A stretch of 64,000 nt of DNA from an uncultured Acholeplasmatales bacterium (GTDB lineage: Bacteria; Bacillota_I; Bacilli_A; Acholeplasmatales; Anaeroplasmataceae): positions 186,001 to 250,000 of the forward strand of contig CALUXS010000001.1 in assembly GCA_944324805.1 (NCBI GenBank). Reading direction: 5' to 3'. Under the pieces are notes generated by a model. It was not told the DNA's origin. It saw nothing but the letters and a program-made list of their open reading frames with translations, and did not search any database. Positions within the stretch are counted from its first letter, which is position 1. Each line of letters opens with the position of its first letter. The translations under genes and the position numbers were made by a program. This document shows, in pieces, positions 39,305 through 47,821 of this stretch.

Positions 39305-41626
39305 ATGGAAGATTTCGCTCTAAAAACCTTAGAATATGATAAGGTATTACAAATTGTTGCCACTAATGCAAGAACTAGTTATGGCAAAAAGCAAATTTTA
39401 AATTCTATTCCTAATAAAAACTATGATGAAGTAGCAATTCTTTTAAATGAAACTGAAGAAGCACAAAATGTATTATTACGTTTTGGTGATTATCCATATG
39501 AAAATTATGAAGAGGTTTCTAATTATTTAGAATTAGCTGATAAAAGTGGTATTTTAGAAGCAGAAAATTTTTTAAAAATTTTAGCCTTATTAAATAGTTC
39601 AGTTGAGACAAAAAATTTTTTTGTAGATTTAATAAATAATGAAAAAATATCTTTAGAAAACCTTGAAAAATATTTTAGCGGTTTAGAAGATTTAGTACGT
39701 TTAAAAACTAGTATCACCTTAGCACTAAATAAGGAAGGGAAAATACTAGATTCAGCTTCAAAAACTTTATTTCAAATAAGAAGAAAATTAGCTCAAACTG
39801 AAAATAGAATTAGAGTTACCTTGAATGCTATTATGCAAAAGGAAAGTCACAAGCTAAATGAATTATTGATTGTTATTAGAAATGGTAGAATGTGTTTGCC
39901 GGTCAAAATAGAATATAAAAATTCGTTTTCCGGAATAATACATGACATTTCATCGACAAATACAACATGCTACATAGAGCCTGCCGAAACAACAATTATA
40001 GCGAATGAATTAGATGATTTAAGGCAGGAAGAACAAAAAGAAATTAGAATTATTCTTCAAAACTTATCTTTATTAGTCTCTGCAAATTATCAAGAACTAA
40101 GTAAAAATCTATATAATTTAACTATGTTAGATGCAATATTTGCTAAGGCAAAATATGCTAGTGATTATATGTTTAAGCCTAGTTTAACATTAGATTATTC
40201 ATTTAATCTTGATAATATTAAGCACCCATTAATTGATACAAAGGTATGTGTACCAATATCAATAAAAATGGATAAAAATGCAAAAGCAATAATAATAACA
40301 GGTCCTAATACAGGTGGTAAAACAGTAAGTTTAAAGACAGTAGGATTATGCTCAATGTTAGTGCAAACTGGTATTTTTGTTGAAACAAAAAAACAATCTA
40401 CATTTCATGTTTTTGAGCATATCCTTGCAGATATTGGCGATGAGCAATCAATTGAAGAATCTTTATCTACATTTTCTTCACATATGAAAAGAATAATTGA
40501 CATATTAAAGCTTGACTTATCTAATTCATTAATTTTACTTGATGAGTTAGGCAGTGGTACTGATCCTAAAGAGGGTAGTGCACTTGCAATAGCAATTTTA
40601 GAGGAATTAGAAAATAAAAATGCTAAATCAATAGTCACAACCCACTATACTGATTTGAAAAACTACGCTTATAATCATGATGGTATAATAAATGCATCAG
40701 TTGAATTTAATGTCAATACATTAAGACCAACATATCGTTTACTACTTGGAATACCAGGAGCAAGTAATGCATTACTAATAGCTAAAAACTTAGGATTAAA
40801 TAATGAAATAATCGAAAAAAGTAATAAATACTTAGAAAATAATAAGGTTGATAGTAATATTGTCGAATATGAAAAGAAAGTTGCATCACTTGCCTTTAAA
40901 GAGGATGAATTAAACAAACTTTTAGAAGAAAATGAAAAACTTAAAGCAGATTTAGCTAATGAGAAAAGTTCTCTTGAAAGAAAAAGACAAGAATTATTGA
41001 ATAAAGCTAAAAAAGAGGCAGAATCGATAATTATAAAGGCTAAAAACGATAGTAGTAATCTATTAGATGAAATAAAGAAATTAAAACATGAAAGTGAAAT
41101 TAAAGTTCATGAAATAGCCAAACTAAAGCATATGTCAAATTCATTAGAAGTATCTAATAATGATGATAATATATTTCAAGATAAACTTGAGGTTGGTGAT
41201 TTTGTTTTAATCAAATCATATAATAAGGTCGGAACTATTCAAAAAGTAAAAAAGGATAGTTATGAAGTAAATTTTGGACTTTTCACAATGGATTTTAAAC
41301 AAAAAGATTTAGTTAAGACAGCACGACCTAAAGTTAAAAAGGAACCTAAACCTATTCATACAGGCTATAATAGCGTTAGCGGAGCTTCAATGTCTTTAGA
41401 TTTGAGAGGAAAAAGATACGAAGAAGTAAAAGATTTAGTTGAAGATTTTTTAGATAAGGCCTGTTTAGCCAATTACGAGCAAGTTTCAATTATCCATGGC
41501 TTTGGTACAGGTGTTGTTAGAAATAGAGTATGGGAAGTATTGAAAAGTAACTCAAATGTAAAGTCCTATCGTTTTGGGAAAGAAGGAGAAGGACTTAATG
41601 GTGTTACAGTGGTGACATTAAAATGA
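39305..41626 (+). CDS. mutS2: endonuclease MutS2
   Basis: A 773-residue MutS-family ATPase that lacks the mismatch-recognition domain. It acts on branched DNA and, in Bacilli, on collided ribosomes. GPNTGGKTVSLKTVGL is Walker A, LILLDELGSGTDPKEGSAL Walker B, and a coiled coil spans about 520-620. The C-terminal Smr domain has LDLRGKRYEEVKDLVEDFLD and IIHGFGTGVVRNRVWEVL. AGAAAGGAG precedes the ATG. The stop overlaps thiN by ATGA. Confidence 0.96.
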   Translation: MEDFALKTLEYDKVLQIVATNARTSYGKKQILNSIPNKNYDEVAILLNETEEAQNVLLRFGDYPYENYEEVSNYLELADKSGILEAENFLKILALLNSSVETKNFFVDLINNEKISLENLEKYFSGLEDLVRLKTSITLALNKEGKILDSASKTLFQIRRKLAQTENRIRVTLNAIMQKESHKLNELLIVIRNGRMCLPVKIEYKNSFSGIIHDISSTNTTCYIEPAETTIIANELDDLRQEEQKEIRIILQNLSLLVSANYQELSKNLYNLTMLDAIFAKAKYASDYMFKPSLTLDYSFNLDNIKHPLIDTKVCVPISIKMDKNAKAIIITGPNTGGKTVSLKTVGLCSMLVQTGIFVETKKQSTFHVFEHILADIGDEQSIEESLSTFSSHMKRIIDILKLDLSNSLILLDELGSGTDPKEGSALAIAILEELENKNAKSIVTTHYTDLKNYAYNHDGIINASVEFNVNTLRPTYRLLLGIPGASNALLIAKNLGLNNEIIEKSNKYLENNKVDSNIVEYEKKVASLAFKEDELNKLLEENEKLKADLANEKSSLERKRQELLNKAKKEAESIIIKAKNDSSNLLDEIKKLKHESEIKVHEIAKLKHMSNSLEVSNNDDNIFQDKLEVGDFVLIKSYNKVGTIQKVKKDSYEVNFGLFTMDFKQKDLVKTARPKVKKEPKPIHTGYNSVSGASMSLDLRGKRYEEVKDLVEDFLDKACLANYEQVSIIHGFGTGVVRNRVWEVLKSNSNVKSYRFGKEGEGLNGVTVVTLK

Positions 41627-42234
41627 TTAAGTATTGCTTCATTTTACCTTATGCTACCTATTTACCTAAACAACAAGTAGATACAATATATGTAGGGATT
41701 GATAAAGGCTCGTTAGATGCATTAAAGCAAGGATATAAATTAGATTATGCTTTAGGTGATTTTGATTCAATCAGTAGCACTTCATTTGAGTTCGTAAAAA
41801 ATAATGTAAAAAAAATAATTAAATTACCTGTAGAAAAAGATGATACAGATACAGAATATGCATTAAAATATTTTAATGATGCCGATTTAGTTACTATTTA
41901 TGGAGGGATTACAGGTAAGAGGGTAGAACATTTATACGCTAATATTAATCTTTGTTTAAAATACAAAAATGTAATTTTTATGGATAAATATAGTATGATT
42001 CGTTCTATTCCTAATGTAATGGAGATTAAAAATAGTGACTATTACTTTTATAGTTTTTTTGCTGATGAAAATAGCGTAATAAGCTTAAAAGGTTTCAAAT
42101 ATGAATTATCTAATTATAGCTTTAAGTATGCTGACAATTTATGTATTTCAAATGAAATAGCAGCAAGTAGTGCTATTATAACTTTTAGTGGTAATGGAAT
42201 AATGATTATGACTAAAGATGATTCAGAAGAATGA
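41623..42234 (+). CDS. thiN: thiamine diphosphokinase
   Basis: A 203-residue enzyme that pyrophosphorylates thiamine to TPP. LDYALGDFDSIS, LPVEKDDTDTEYALKYF and IYGGITGKRVEHLYANINL are the Mg/ATP-binding blocks of TPK. A terminator and then a TPP riboswitch with the thiamine transporter gene follow, so uptake and activation genes are adjacent but separately controlled. Confidence 0.93.
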   Translation: MIKYCFILPYATYLPKQQVDTIYVGIDKGSLDALKQGYKLDYALGDFDSISSTSFEFVKNNVKKIIKLPVEKDDTDTEYALKYFNDADLVTIYGGITGKRVEHLYANINLCLKYKNVIFMDKYSMIRSIPNVMEIKNSDYYFYSFFADENSVISLKGFKYELSNYSFKYADNLCISNEIAASSAIITFSGNGIMIMTKDDSEE

Positions 42235-42260
42235 AGAGAAAAGTAAATTTTCTCTTTTTT
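42235..42260 (+). terminator. terminator after thiN
   Basis: Stem AGAGAAAA/TTTTCTCT with loop GTAAA and a T-run. Confidence 0.82.
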
Positions 42261-42273
42261 TCATTTTAAATTG

Positions 42274-42282
42274 TGATATAAT
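42274..42282 (+). promoter_or_regulatory. extended -10 promoter for the riboswitch-thiT unit
   Basis: TGATATAAT just upstream of the riboswitch. Confidence 0.6.
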
Positions 42283-42285
42283 ATT

Positions 42286-42376
42286 TATGTCATAAGGGGA
42301 GCCATTGAGGCTGAGAGGATTTTTGGAATCGACCCATTGACCTGATCTAGGTAATGCTAGCGTAGGGACATGATAT
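42286..42376 (+). promoter_or_regulatory. TPP riboswitch (THI element)
   Basis: Conserved blocks in order: GGGGAGCC...GGCTGAGAGG, GACCC, ACCTGATCTAGGTAATGC and TAGCGTAGGGA. The closing stem TGTCAT/ATGATA is present. It should shut thiT off when TPP is plentiful. Confidence 0.95.
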
Positions 42377-42395
42377 AATATCCTTTTTTAGCATT

Positions 42396-42416
42396 GTCCT
42401 AAACGGACTTTTTTTA
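42396..42416 (+). terminator. riboswitch expression-platform terminator
   Basis: Short stem GTCC/GGAC with loop TAAAC and seven T. GGGACA at the riboswitch 3' end (42365-42370) could pair with TGTCC here as the antiterminator. Confidence 0.6.
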
Positions 42417-42433
42417 TTATAAAGGAGAAAGAA

Positions 42434-43045
42434 ATGAAAACAAACAAGTTTGATGCAAAAGCATTAGCAGAAGCAGCAATTTTTGCTTCAATTGCTTTTG
42501 TGCTAGATTTTTTGCAAGAAAAAATCTGGGGAATGACACCACTTTTTGTTAATGGTGGTGGTATTGGAATTGCAATGGTTCCTATTGTAATCATTGCTCT
42601 TAGAAGAGGTGTATTTACTGGTGGTATTTGTGGACTTATTACAGGTATATTACAAATGCTTGGTGGCGTAACTACATTCCCTTCAAATATTTGGTGGCAA
42701 GTATTCATTCAAATATTACTAGATTACACAATTACCTATATGATGGTTGGAATAGTCGCAGGTATATTCCATCATGTAATTGATAAATCAAAAACTAAAA
42801 CATTTAATTTGGTAATTGTTGGTGTGGCAACATTTGCAGGTGGTGTAGCAAAATTCTTGTGTCACTTCCTTTCTGGTTGTTTTTTCTGGCCAAGTGATGT
42901 TTATGGTGCCCCATGGATTTATTCTATGGTTTATAATGGTTCATATTGTTTGCCATGTGCTATAATTTCAATCATCTTAATTGAAATACTTTATGAGAAA
43001 GCACCACGTTTCTATTATGCTGATGGATTACAAGGAGTACACTAA
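42434..43045 (+). CDS. thiT: thiamine ECF transporter S component
   Basis: 203 residues with six hydrophobic segments. ThiT binds thiamine with high affinity and works with a shared EcfAA'T module, not seen in this window. AEAAIFASIAFVLDFLQEKIW is the helix 1 region, and WWQVFIQILLDYTITYMMVG and KFLCHFLSGCFFW are the substrate-binding parts. The TPP riboswitch upstream supports the specificity. AAAGGAG precedes the ATG. Confidence 0.95.
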   Translation: MKTNKFDAKALAEAAIFASIAFVLDFLQEKIWGMTPLFVNGGGIGIAMVPIVIIALRRGVFTGGICGLITGILQMLGGVTTFPSNIWWQVFIQILLDYTITYMMVGIVAGIFHHVIDKSKTKTFNLVIVGVATFAGGVAKFLCHFLSGCFFWPSDVYGAPWIYSMVYNGSYCLPCAIISIILIEILYEKAPRFYYADGLQGVH

Positions 43046-43257
43046 TGAAAAAATTTTACGCATTGCTATGCTTAGGAATAATAAATGCATGTTATGGACT
43101 AGGTATGTATATTGAAAGCTGTTCATTCTCTACAGATGAATGGGGATATCATTATTTTGACTCAAATTTTGATTATTTTATCTGGTTTATTTCGGGAGTT
43201 ATAATCATTATTTTAAGTGTTTTTATTTATAAAGAAAATAAAACTAAAACTAATTAG
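43045..43257 (+). CDS. small membrane protein in the thiT operon
   Basis: 70 residues, two hydrophobic segments (about 4-22 and 45-62) with an acidic, aromatic loop between (WGYHYFDSNFDYF). The ATG overlaps the thiT stop (TAATG), so it is translationally coupled and under the same riboswitch. Family not recognised. Confidence 0.68.
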   Translation: MKKFYALLCLGIINACYGLGMYIESCSFSTDEWGYHYFDSNFDYFIWFISGVIIIILSVFIYKENKTKTN

Positions 43258-43261
43258 TATT

Positions 43262-43288
43262 AAAAAGCGGAATTCCGCTTTTTTTATT
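43262..43288 (+). terminator. terminator after the thiT operon
   Basis: AAAAAGCGGAATTCCGCTTTTT palindrome followed by more T, written here as stem AAAAGCGG/CCGCTTTT. Confidence 0.88.
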
Positions 43289-43307
43289 TTTATCTTTAAT
43301 AAATTTA

Positions 43308-43316
43308 TGGTATAAT
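43308..43316 (+). promoter_or_regulatory. extended -10 promoter for the ABC transporter operon
   Basis: TGGTATAAT, 24 bp before the ATPase ATG. Confidence 0.58.
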
Positions 43317-43339
43317 TTAAAAGATAGGATGGTGATTTT

Positions 43340-44203
43340 ATGTTAGATGTACTTCACGTAAAAAAAACTATCGATGGAAAAGAAGTTTTAAAAGATTGTA
43401 CTTTCAAGGTTGAACCAAATACTGTCTTTGGTATTGTAGGAATAAATGGAGTAGGGAAATCCACATTGATGAAAATTTGCTGTGGGATATTAAACCCTGA
43501 TGAAGGTAGTGTTTTCATTGGGACCGAAACAATTTTTGACAATATTAGTGCAAAGGAAAATATCGTATTCATATCAGATGATCCATATTATGAGCTTGGG
43601 GAAACTCTAGAATCAATATTTAATTTCTATGCAGCTTTTTATAAGATTGATAAAAAATATTTTTTAGAGTTACTGAATATTTTTGATTTACATCGTAAAG
43701 ATAGGTTAGTAAAGTTATCTAAAGGTAAAAGAAAGCGTGTTTTTATTGCGATTGCACTTGCGATTGCACCAAAACTATTACTATTAGATGAGACTTTTGA
43801 TGGTCTAGATCCAAAGGCTAAGAAGATTTTTAAGCAAGAACTAATAAAATTAATACAAGCAAAAGAAATGACTGTAATAATGACATCCCATTCCTTACGT
43901 GAATTGTCAGATATAGTAGATGATATTGGTTATTTAAGAAATGGAATTTTATTAACAATTGGTTCTGAAAATTATTCAAATGATCCAATTTATAGAGTAA
44001 TGATTAAAAATAATAATATAAGTGTTGATTTTTCTAATCTTAAAGTACTTAGAACTTCAAAAGGAACAGGTTATGAAATATATGATATTCATAATGAAAA
44101 GGAACAAATTATAAATGCACTAGGTGAATATAATGGTTTTTATGCAATTGATGTAATTCCTTTTGAGGAATGGATTGTATATCAAATGGAGGATATTTAC
44201 TAA
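43340..44203 (+). CDS. ABC transporter ATP-binding protein
   Basis: A 287-residue cytosolic ATPase. GINGVGKSTLMKI is Walker A, VKLSKGKRKRVFIAIALA the signature (LSKGK variant), and LLLLDETFDGLDP Walker B, with the switch His in MTSHSL. The signature type and the following permease resemble YtrB/EcsA-like exporters. Its stop overlaps the permease ATG by one base. Substrate unknown. Confidence 0.92.
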   Translation: MLDVLHVKKTIDGKEVLKDCTFKVEPNTVFGIVGINGVGKSTLMKICCGILNPDEGSVFIGTETIFDNISAKENIVFISDDPYYELGETLESIFNFYAAFYKIDKKYFLELLNIFDLHRKDRLVKLSKGKRKRVFIAIALAIAPKLLLLDETFDGLDPKAKKIFKQELIKLIQAKEMTVIMTSHSLRELSDIVDDIGYLRNGILLTIGSENYSNDPIYRVMIKNNNISVDFSNLKVLRTSKGTGYEIYDIHNEKEQIINALGEYNGFYAIDVIPFEEWIVYQMEDIY

Positions 44204-45192
44204 TGAATATATCGTATTTGAAATATATATTTAATAAATACAAGGTATTTTATTTCTTGTTATTCTTGGTGTATTTTAGCACATTTACTGTTTTAATGGC
44301 ATTTGTTTCAGATGATAATATCATTGTATTAAAAAAGGTAATTTATTTTCCATCAACAATTATTATGATTGCTGCATATGTGATTCCTCTTTATGATTAC
44401 AGAATTTATTATCAAAGAAGTAGTGCTAATTTGTATTTATCATTACCAGATAAGCGAGTTAATTTATATAGAACAAGCACATACTTTCACATTGCACTAA
44501 ATGCATTAGCGTTTTTGATAAGTGTTTCATTAGGTATAATGATTTTGGCAATAAAAGGAACAGATTTAGCTTATGAATATCTATTTTATTATACTATTTC
44601 AATGGTAGTAATATTTATTTCAACATATCTATTTAGTGCCTTTATTGCTACTAGAGCTTATAATATTACAGATGCAATTATAATTAATTTAGCATATATA
44701 GCATTGCCAATTATGGTTTTATTTATGTTATATTCCGCATTTAATATAAAAAATATTGAGATGAGTTGGTATAATATTAGTTTTATAGGAGCATGTCAAA
44801 AAGTAAGTAAAATTTTTCCACAATTTGCTATTATGCCTTTAGCAAAACATTTTGATGAATGGTATGTAATGTTGATTATGCTAATACTTGGATTGGTACT
44901 ACACTATTTTTCATGTCGTGCTGTAACAAAGTATAAAACTGAAAAAATTGGAGATATAACTAATAGTTTCTTTGGTTATAGAACATTAATACCTGCATTT
45001 TGTATGATAATTTTGATAATAGCTAATTACCAAACCGGGGTCACAGCTATTTTAGTAGTTATTATAATGGTCCTATGTTACTTTGTTTTTTCTTTAATAG
45101 GCAAGAAAAATTTTAAATTTAATTGGAAATTATTACTTTGCTTCTTGGGAATGATTTTATTAGCTAATTTAATAATATTGTTATTTCAGTAG
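44203..45192 (+). CDS. ABC transporter permease
   Basis: 329 residues with about eight hydrophobic segments, partner of the ATPase before it. KVIYFPSTIIMIAAYVIPLYDYRIYY and YFHIALNALAFLI recall ABC-2-type permeases. The ATG at 44203 has TGGAGG 9 bases upstream. A longer frame from 44170 overlaps the ATPase and is rejected. A hydrolase gene follows with ATGGAGG between. Confidence 0.82.
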   Translation: MNISYLKYIFNKYKVFYFLLFLVYFSTFTVLMAFVSDDNIIVLKKVIYFPSTIIMIAAYVIPLYDYRIYYQRSSANLYLSLPDKRVNLYRTSTYFHIALNALAFLISVSLGIMILAIKGTDLAYEYLFYYTISMVVIFISTYLFSAFIATRAYNITDAIIINLAYIALPIMVLFMLYSAFNIKNIEMSWYNISFIGACQKVSKIFPQFAIMPLAKHFDEWYVMLIMLILGLVLHYFSCRAVTKYKTEKIGDITNSFFGYRTLIPAFCMIILIIANYQTGVTAILVVIIMVLCYFVFSLIGKKNFKFNWKLLLCFLGMILLANLIILLFQ

Positions 45193-45207
45193 TATGGAGG
45201 TGCTTCA

Positions 45208-45978
45208 ATGAAGTGTGTACTATTAATACATGGTTTTTTAACAAATGAGCATGATTTTGATAATATTATTCCTAATTTAAAAGAAAAATATGATTATGTT
45301 TGTCTATACATTGTTCCTGGTCATGAAACTCCACCACACTATAGAGATTTCAAGGTCAAAAACACATTTAAAACACTTTTAGATTGTTACGATAAATTGG
45401 CTGAGACATATGAAGTCATAGATTGTATTGGTTTTTCGATGGGGGGAGCTTTAGCAACATATTTGCAAAGTGTAAGAACAATTCATAGACTAGTATTATT
45501 AGCTCCTGCAAATAAATATATTAATTTACAATTATTCCATAATAGAATAAAATATCTAGCGAGCTCAAAACAAGAATTAAGAAAAGCTAAAGTTAATGAT
45601 CCTAAAATATATGCATATATTCAAGAAAATTTAGAAGCTTTAGCTAATGATGATAAAAAAGCTTTAGAGATTGGCTTTCGACAGTTGTTCCCACATTACT
45701 CTGTTCATAATATTTCAACATTTATGTCGATTGTGAAAAGATGTAACAAGGAATTAATCTCAATAAATACGCCTGTTTTAATTTTATGGGGAAAATTAGA
45801 TCAATTCGTCCCAGAAAGTTCAATTGATTATTTACAGGATTTAATAATTTCAGAGTCAAAAATAGTAAAATTTGATAATTTGTCGCATCTAATGTTGCGT
45901 AGTGAAAATCACAAAGAATTAGTAAAAATTATAATGGATTTTTTAGAGAAAGAAGAGGATAAACATGAAAATAACTAA
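45208..45978 (+). CDS. alpha/beta-hydrolase (carboxylesterase/monoacylglycerol lipase type)
   Basis: 256 residues. LLIHGFLTNEHDFDNI is the oxyanion region, GFSMGGALATYL the nucleophile elbow, LWGKLDQFVPESS holds the Asp and NLSHLMLR the His. It resembles the Est30 carboxylesterases of Bacilli that cleave short acyl esters. It overlaps nusB by 14 bp and is therefore tied to the operon that follows. Confidence 0.86.
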   Translation: MKCVLLIHGFLTNEHDFDNIIPNLKEKYDYVCLYIVPGHETPPHYRDFKVKNTFKTLLDCYDKLAETYEVIDCIGFSMGGALATYLQSVRTIHRLVLLAPANKYINLQLFHNRIKYLASSKQELRKAKVNDPKIYAYIQENLEALANDDKKALEIGFRQLFPHYSVHNISTFMSIVKRCNKELISINTPVLILWGKLDQFVPESSIDYLQDLIISESKIVKFDNLSHLMLRSENHKELVKIIMDFLEKEEDKHENN

Positions 45979-46375
45979 GCGAACTGAAAAAAGAATTGCT
46001 GCTATAAATATTATTTACTCTATGAAAATGAATGAAAAGACACTTGAAGAAATTGAAAATAGTGACTTTTATGACAATTTAGATAAAGAAACATTAGATT
46101 TTGTCAAGAATGTAGTAGAAAATCTTGAAAATATTGATGAAATTATTGCTAAAAACTTACAAAATTATTCTATAGGAAGATTAAATAGATTAGATTTGGC
46201 TATCATTGAATTAGCTGTTTCAGAATTACTAAAAAGAGAAGTTCCTGAGGCGATTGTCATAAATGAGGCCTTAAACATAAGTAAAATGTACACTCAAACT
46301 GAGGATTTTGATTCTGTAAGATTTAATAATAAACTTTTAGATAATATAAAAAATTTTTTAAATCAAAATAGATAA
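45965..46375 (+). CDS. nusB: transcription antitermination factor NusB
   Basis: A 136-residue all-helical RNA-binding protein that, with NusE (S10), binds boxA in rRNA leaders. KRIAAINIIYSMKMNEK, NYSIGRLNRLDLAIIELAVSEL, VPEAIVINEALNISKMY and FNNKLLDNI follow the family. First gene of the conserved nusB-xseA-xseB-dxs-tlyA-recN run. Confidence 0.94.
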   Translation: MKITKRTEKRIAAINIIYSMKMNEKTLEEIENSDFYDNLDKETLDFVKNVVENLENIDEIIAKNLQNYSIGRLNRLDLAIIELAVSELLKREVPEAIVINEALNISKMYTQTEDFDSVRFNNKLLDNIKNFLNQNR

Positions 46376-46396
46376 TTTGTAGGAGATTTATCTATT

Positions 46397-47608
46397 ATGA
46401 GTGAGGAAAAGAAATATTTAACTGTAAGTGCTTTAACACGATATATTAAATATAAATTTGAATATGATAAAAACTTAAAGGAAATACTTCTTGAAGGTGA
46501 AGTTTCTAATTTTAAGGCTCATAGTAGAGGGCATCTCTATTTCACTTTAAAGGATGAAGGTGCACAAATTGGTGCCATGATGTTCAGTACTTATGCTAAA
46601 AATATAAATTTTATTCCTAAAGATGGAATGAAGGTTTATGTGCGTGGGTATGTAAGTGTTTATGAGTTGGGTGGATACTACCAGTTAATTGTTACAGAAA
46701 TGAAGCAAAGTGGTATAGGTGACCTTTATTTAGAGTTTGAAAAATTAAAGAAGGAATTAGGAGAAAAAGGTTATTTCAATGTTGAGCATAAAAAGCCGAT
46801 TCCTCGCTTTCCAAAAACTGTAGGAGTAATAACATCGCCAACTGGTGCTGTCATTAGAGATATAATTAATACTATTAGAAGAAGATATCCTTTTATAAAA
46901 CTTATTTTATATCCTGCATTAGTTCAAGGTGCCGAGGCAAAAGAATCTATAGTTGCTCAAATAAATAAGGCAAATCTAGATGGACTTGTAGATGTATTAA
47001 TAGTTGGGCGAGGTGGAGGAAGTTTAGAGGACTTATGGGCATTTAATGAAAAAATTGTTGCTGATGCAATATATAATTCAAGAATCCCAATAATTTCTGC
47101 TGTGGGTCATGAAACGGATTTTACTATTGCTGATTTTGTGGCTGACTTACGTGCTGCAACACCAACTGCAGCAGCAGAATTAGCCACTCCTTCAGTTATT
47201 GAATTAACTAAGCAGGTAAATTATTTAAATAATAATCTTAATATCTTGATAAAAGATTATTTTAGAAATAAACGCTTGGTTTTAGCTAATTTAGAACGTG
47301 TATTAGAACAAAATAATCCACAAGAAAAATTAAAAGATAAACGTAAGGTTTTAACACTAAACTATAATAATTTGAATTTTTTGATGAAGCATCAACTTGA
47401 AAATCAGAAAAATAAATTAATATTATTGACAAGAACTTTAAATAATTTGAGTCCATTAGTAGTAATGAATCGTGGTTATTCAATGACACTTTCAGATGGT
47501 AAGGCCTTAAAAAGTGTTAAAAATATACAAGAAGGACAATCTATTCAAACTATTTTATCAGATGGACAAATTATTAGTGAGGTAAAGGAGATTAAATATG
47601 GAAAATGA
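46397..47608 (+). CDS. xseA: exodeoxyribonuclease VII large subunit
   Basis: 403 residues. The OB-fold domain (about 1-100, EGEVSNFKAHSRGHLYFTLK) precedes the catalytic region with FPKTVGVITSPTGAVIRDI, VLIVGRGGGSLEDLWAFNE and AVGHETDFTIADFVADLRA. A coiled coil of about 100 residues follows. With XseB it degrades single-stranded DNA. It overlaps xseB by 11 bp. Confidence 0.96.
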   Translation: MSEEKKYLTVSALTRYIKYKFEYDKNLKEILLEGEVSNFKAHSRGHLYFTLKDEGAQIGAMMFSTYAKNINFIPKDGMKVYVRGYVSVYELGGYYQLIVTEMKQSGIGDLYLEFEKLKKELGEKGYFNVEHKKPIPRFPKTVGVITSPTGAVIRDIINTIRRRYPFIKLILYPALVQGAEAKESIVAQINKANLDGLVDVLIVGRGGGSLEDLWAFNEKIVADAIYNSRIPIISAVGHETDFTIADFVADLRAATPTAAAELATPSVIELTKQVNYLNNNLNILIKDYFRNKRLVLANLERVLEQNNPQEKLKDKRKVLTLNYNNLNFLMKHQLENQKNKLILLTRTLNNLSPLVVMNRGYSMTLSDGKALKSVKNIQEGQSIQTILSDGQIISEVKEIKYGK

Positions 47609-47816
47609 AAAAACATTTGAGGTTAGTCTTCAAGAATTAGAAAAAGTAGTTAAATCTTTAGAAAATAAAGATTTGCCTTTAGAAGAAGCAGTTTCCCTTT
47701 ACACAAAGGGATTAGAGTTATCACAAAATTGTTATAAGATTTTAAATGAAAATGAAAAACTTATTCTTCAAAAGATGACTGAAAACGGCTTAGAAAAATT
47801 AGATGAGGAAAGGTGA
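47598..47816 (+). CDS. xseB: exodeoxyribonuclease VII small subunit
   Basis: A 72-residue helical hairpin protein; FEVSLQELEKVVKSLENKD, then LPLEEAVSLYTKGLELSQ, is the family pattern. It wraps the XseA coiled coil. In most Bacilli ispA comes next; here dxs follows directly. Confidence 0.94.
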   Translation: MENEKTFEVSLQELEKVVKSLENKDLPLEEAVSLYTKGLELSQNCYKILNENEKLILQKMTENGLEKLDEER

Positions 47817-47821
47817 TTTTT

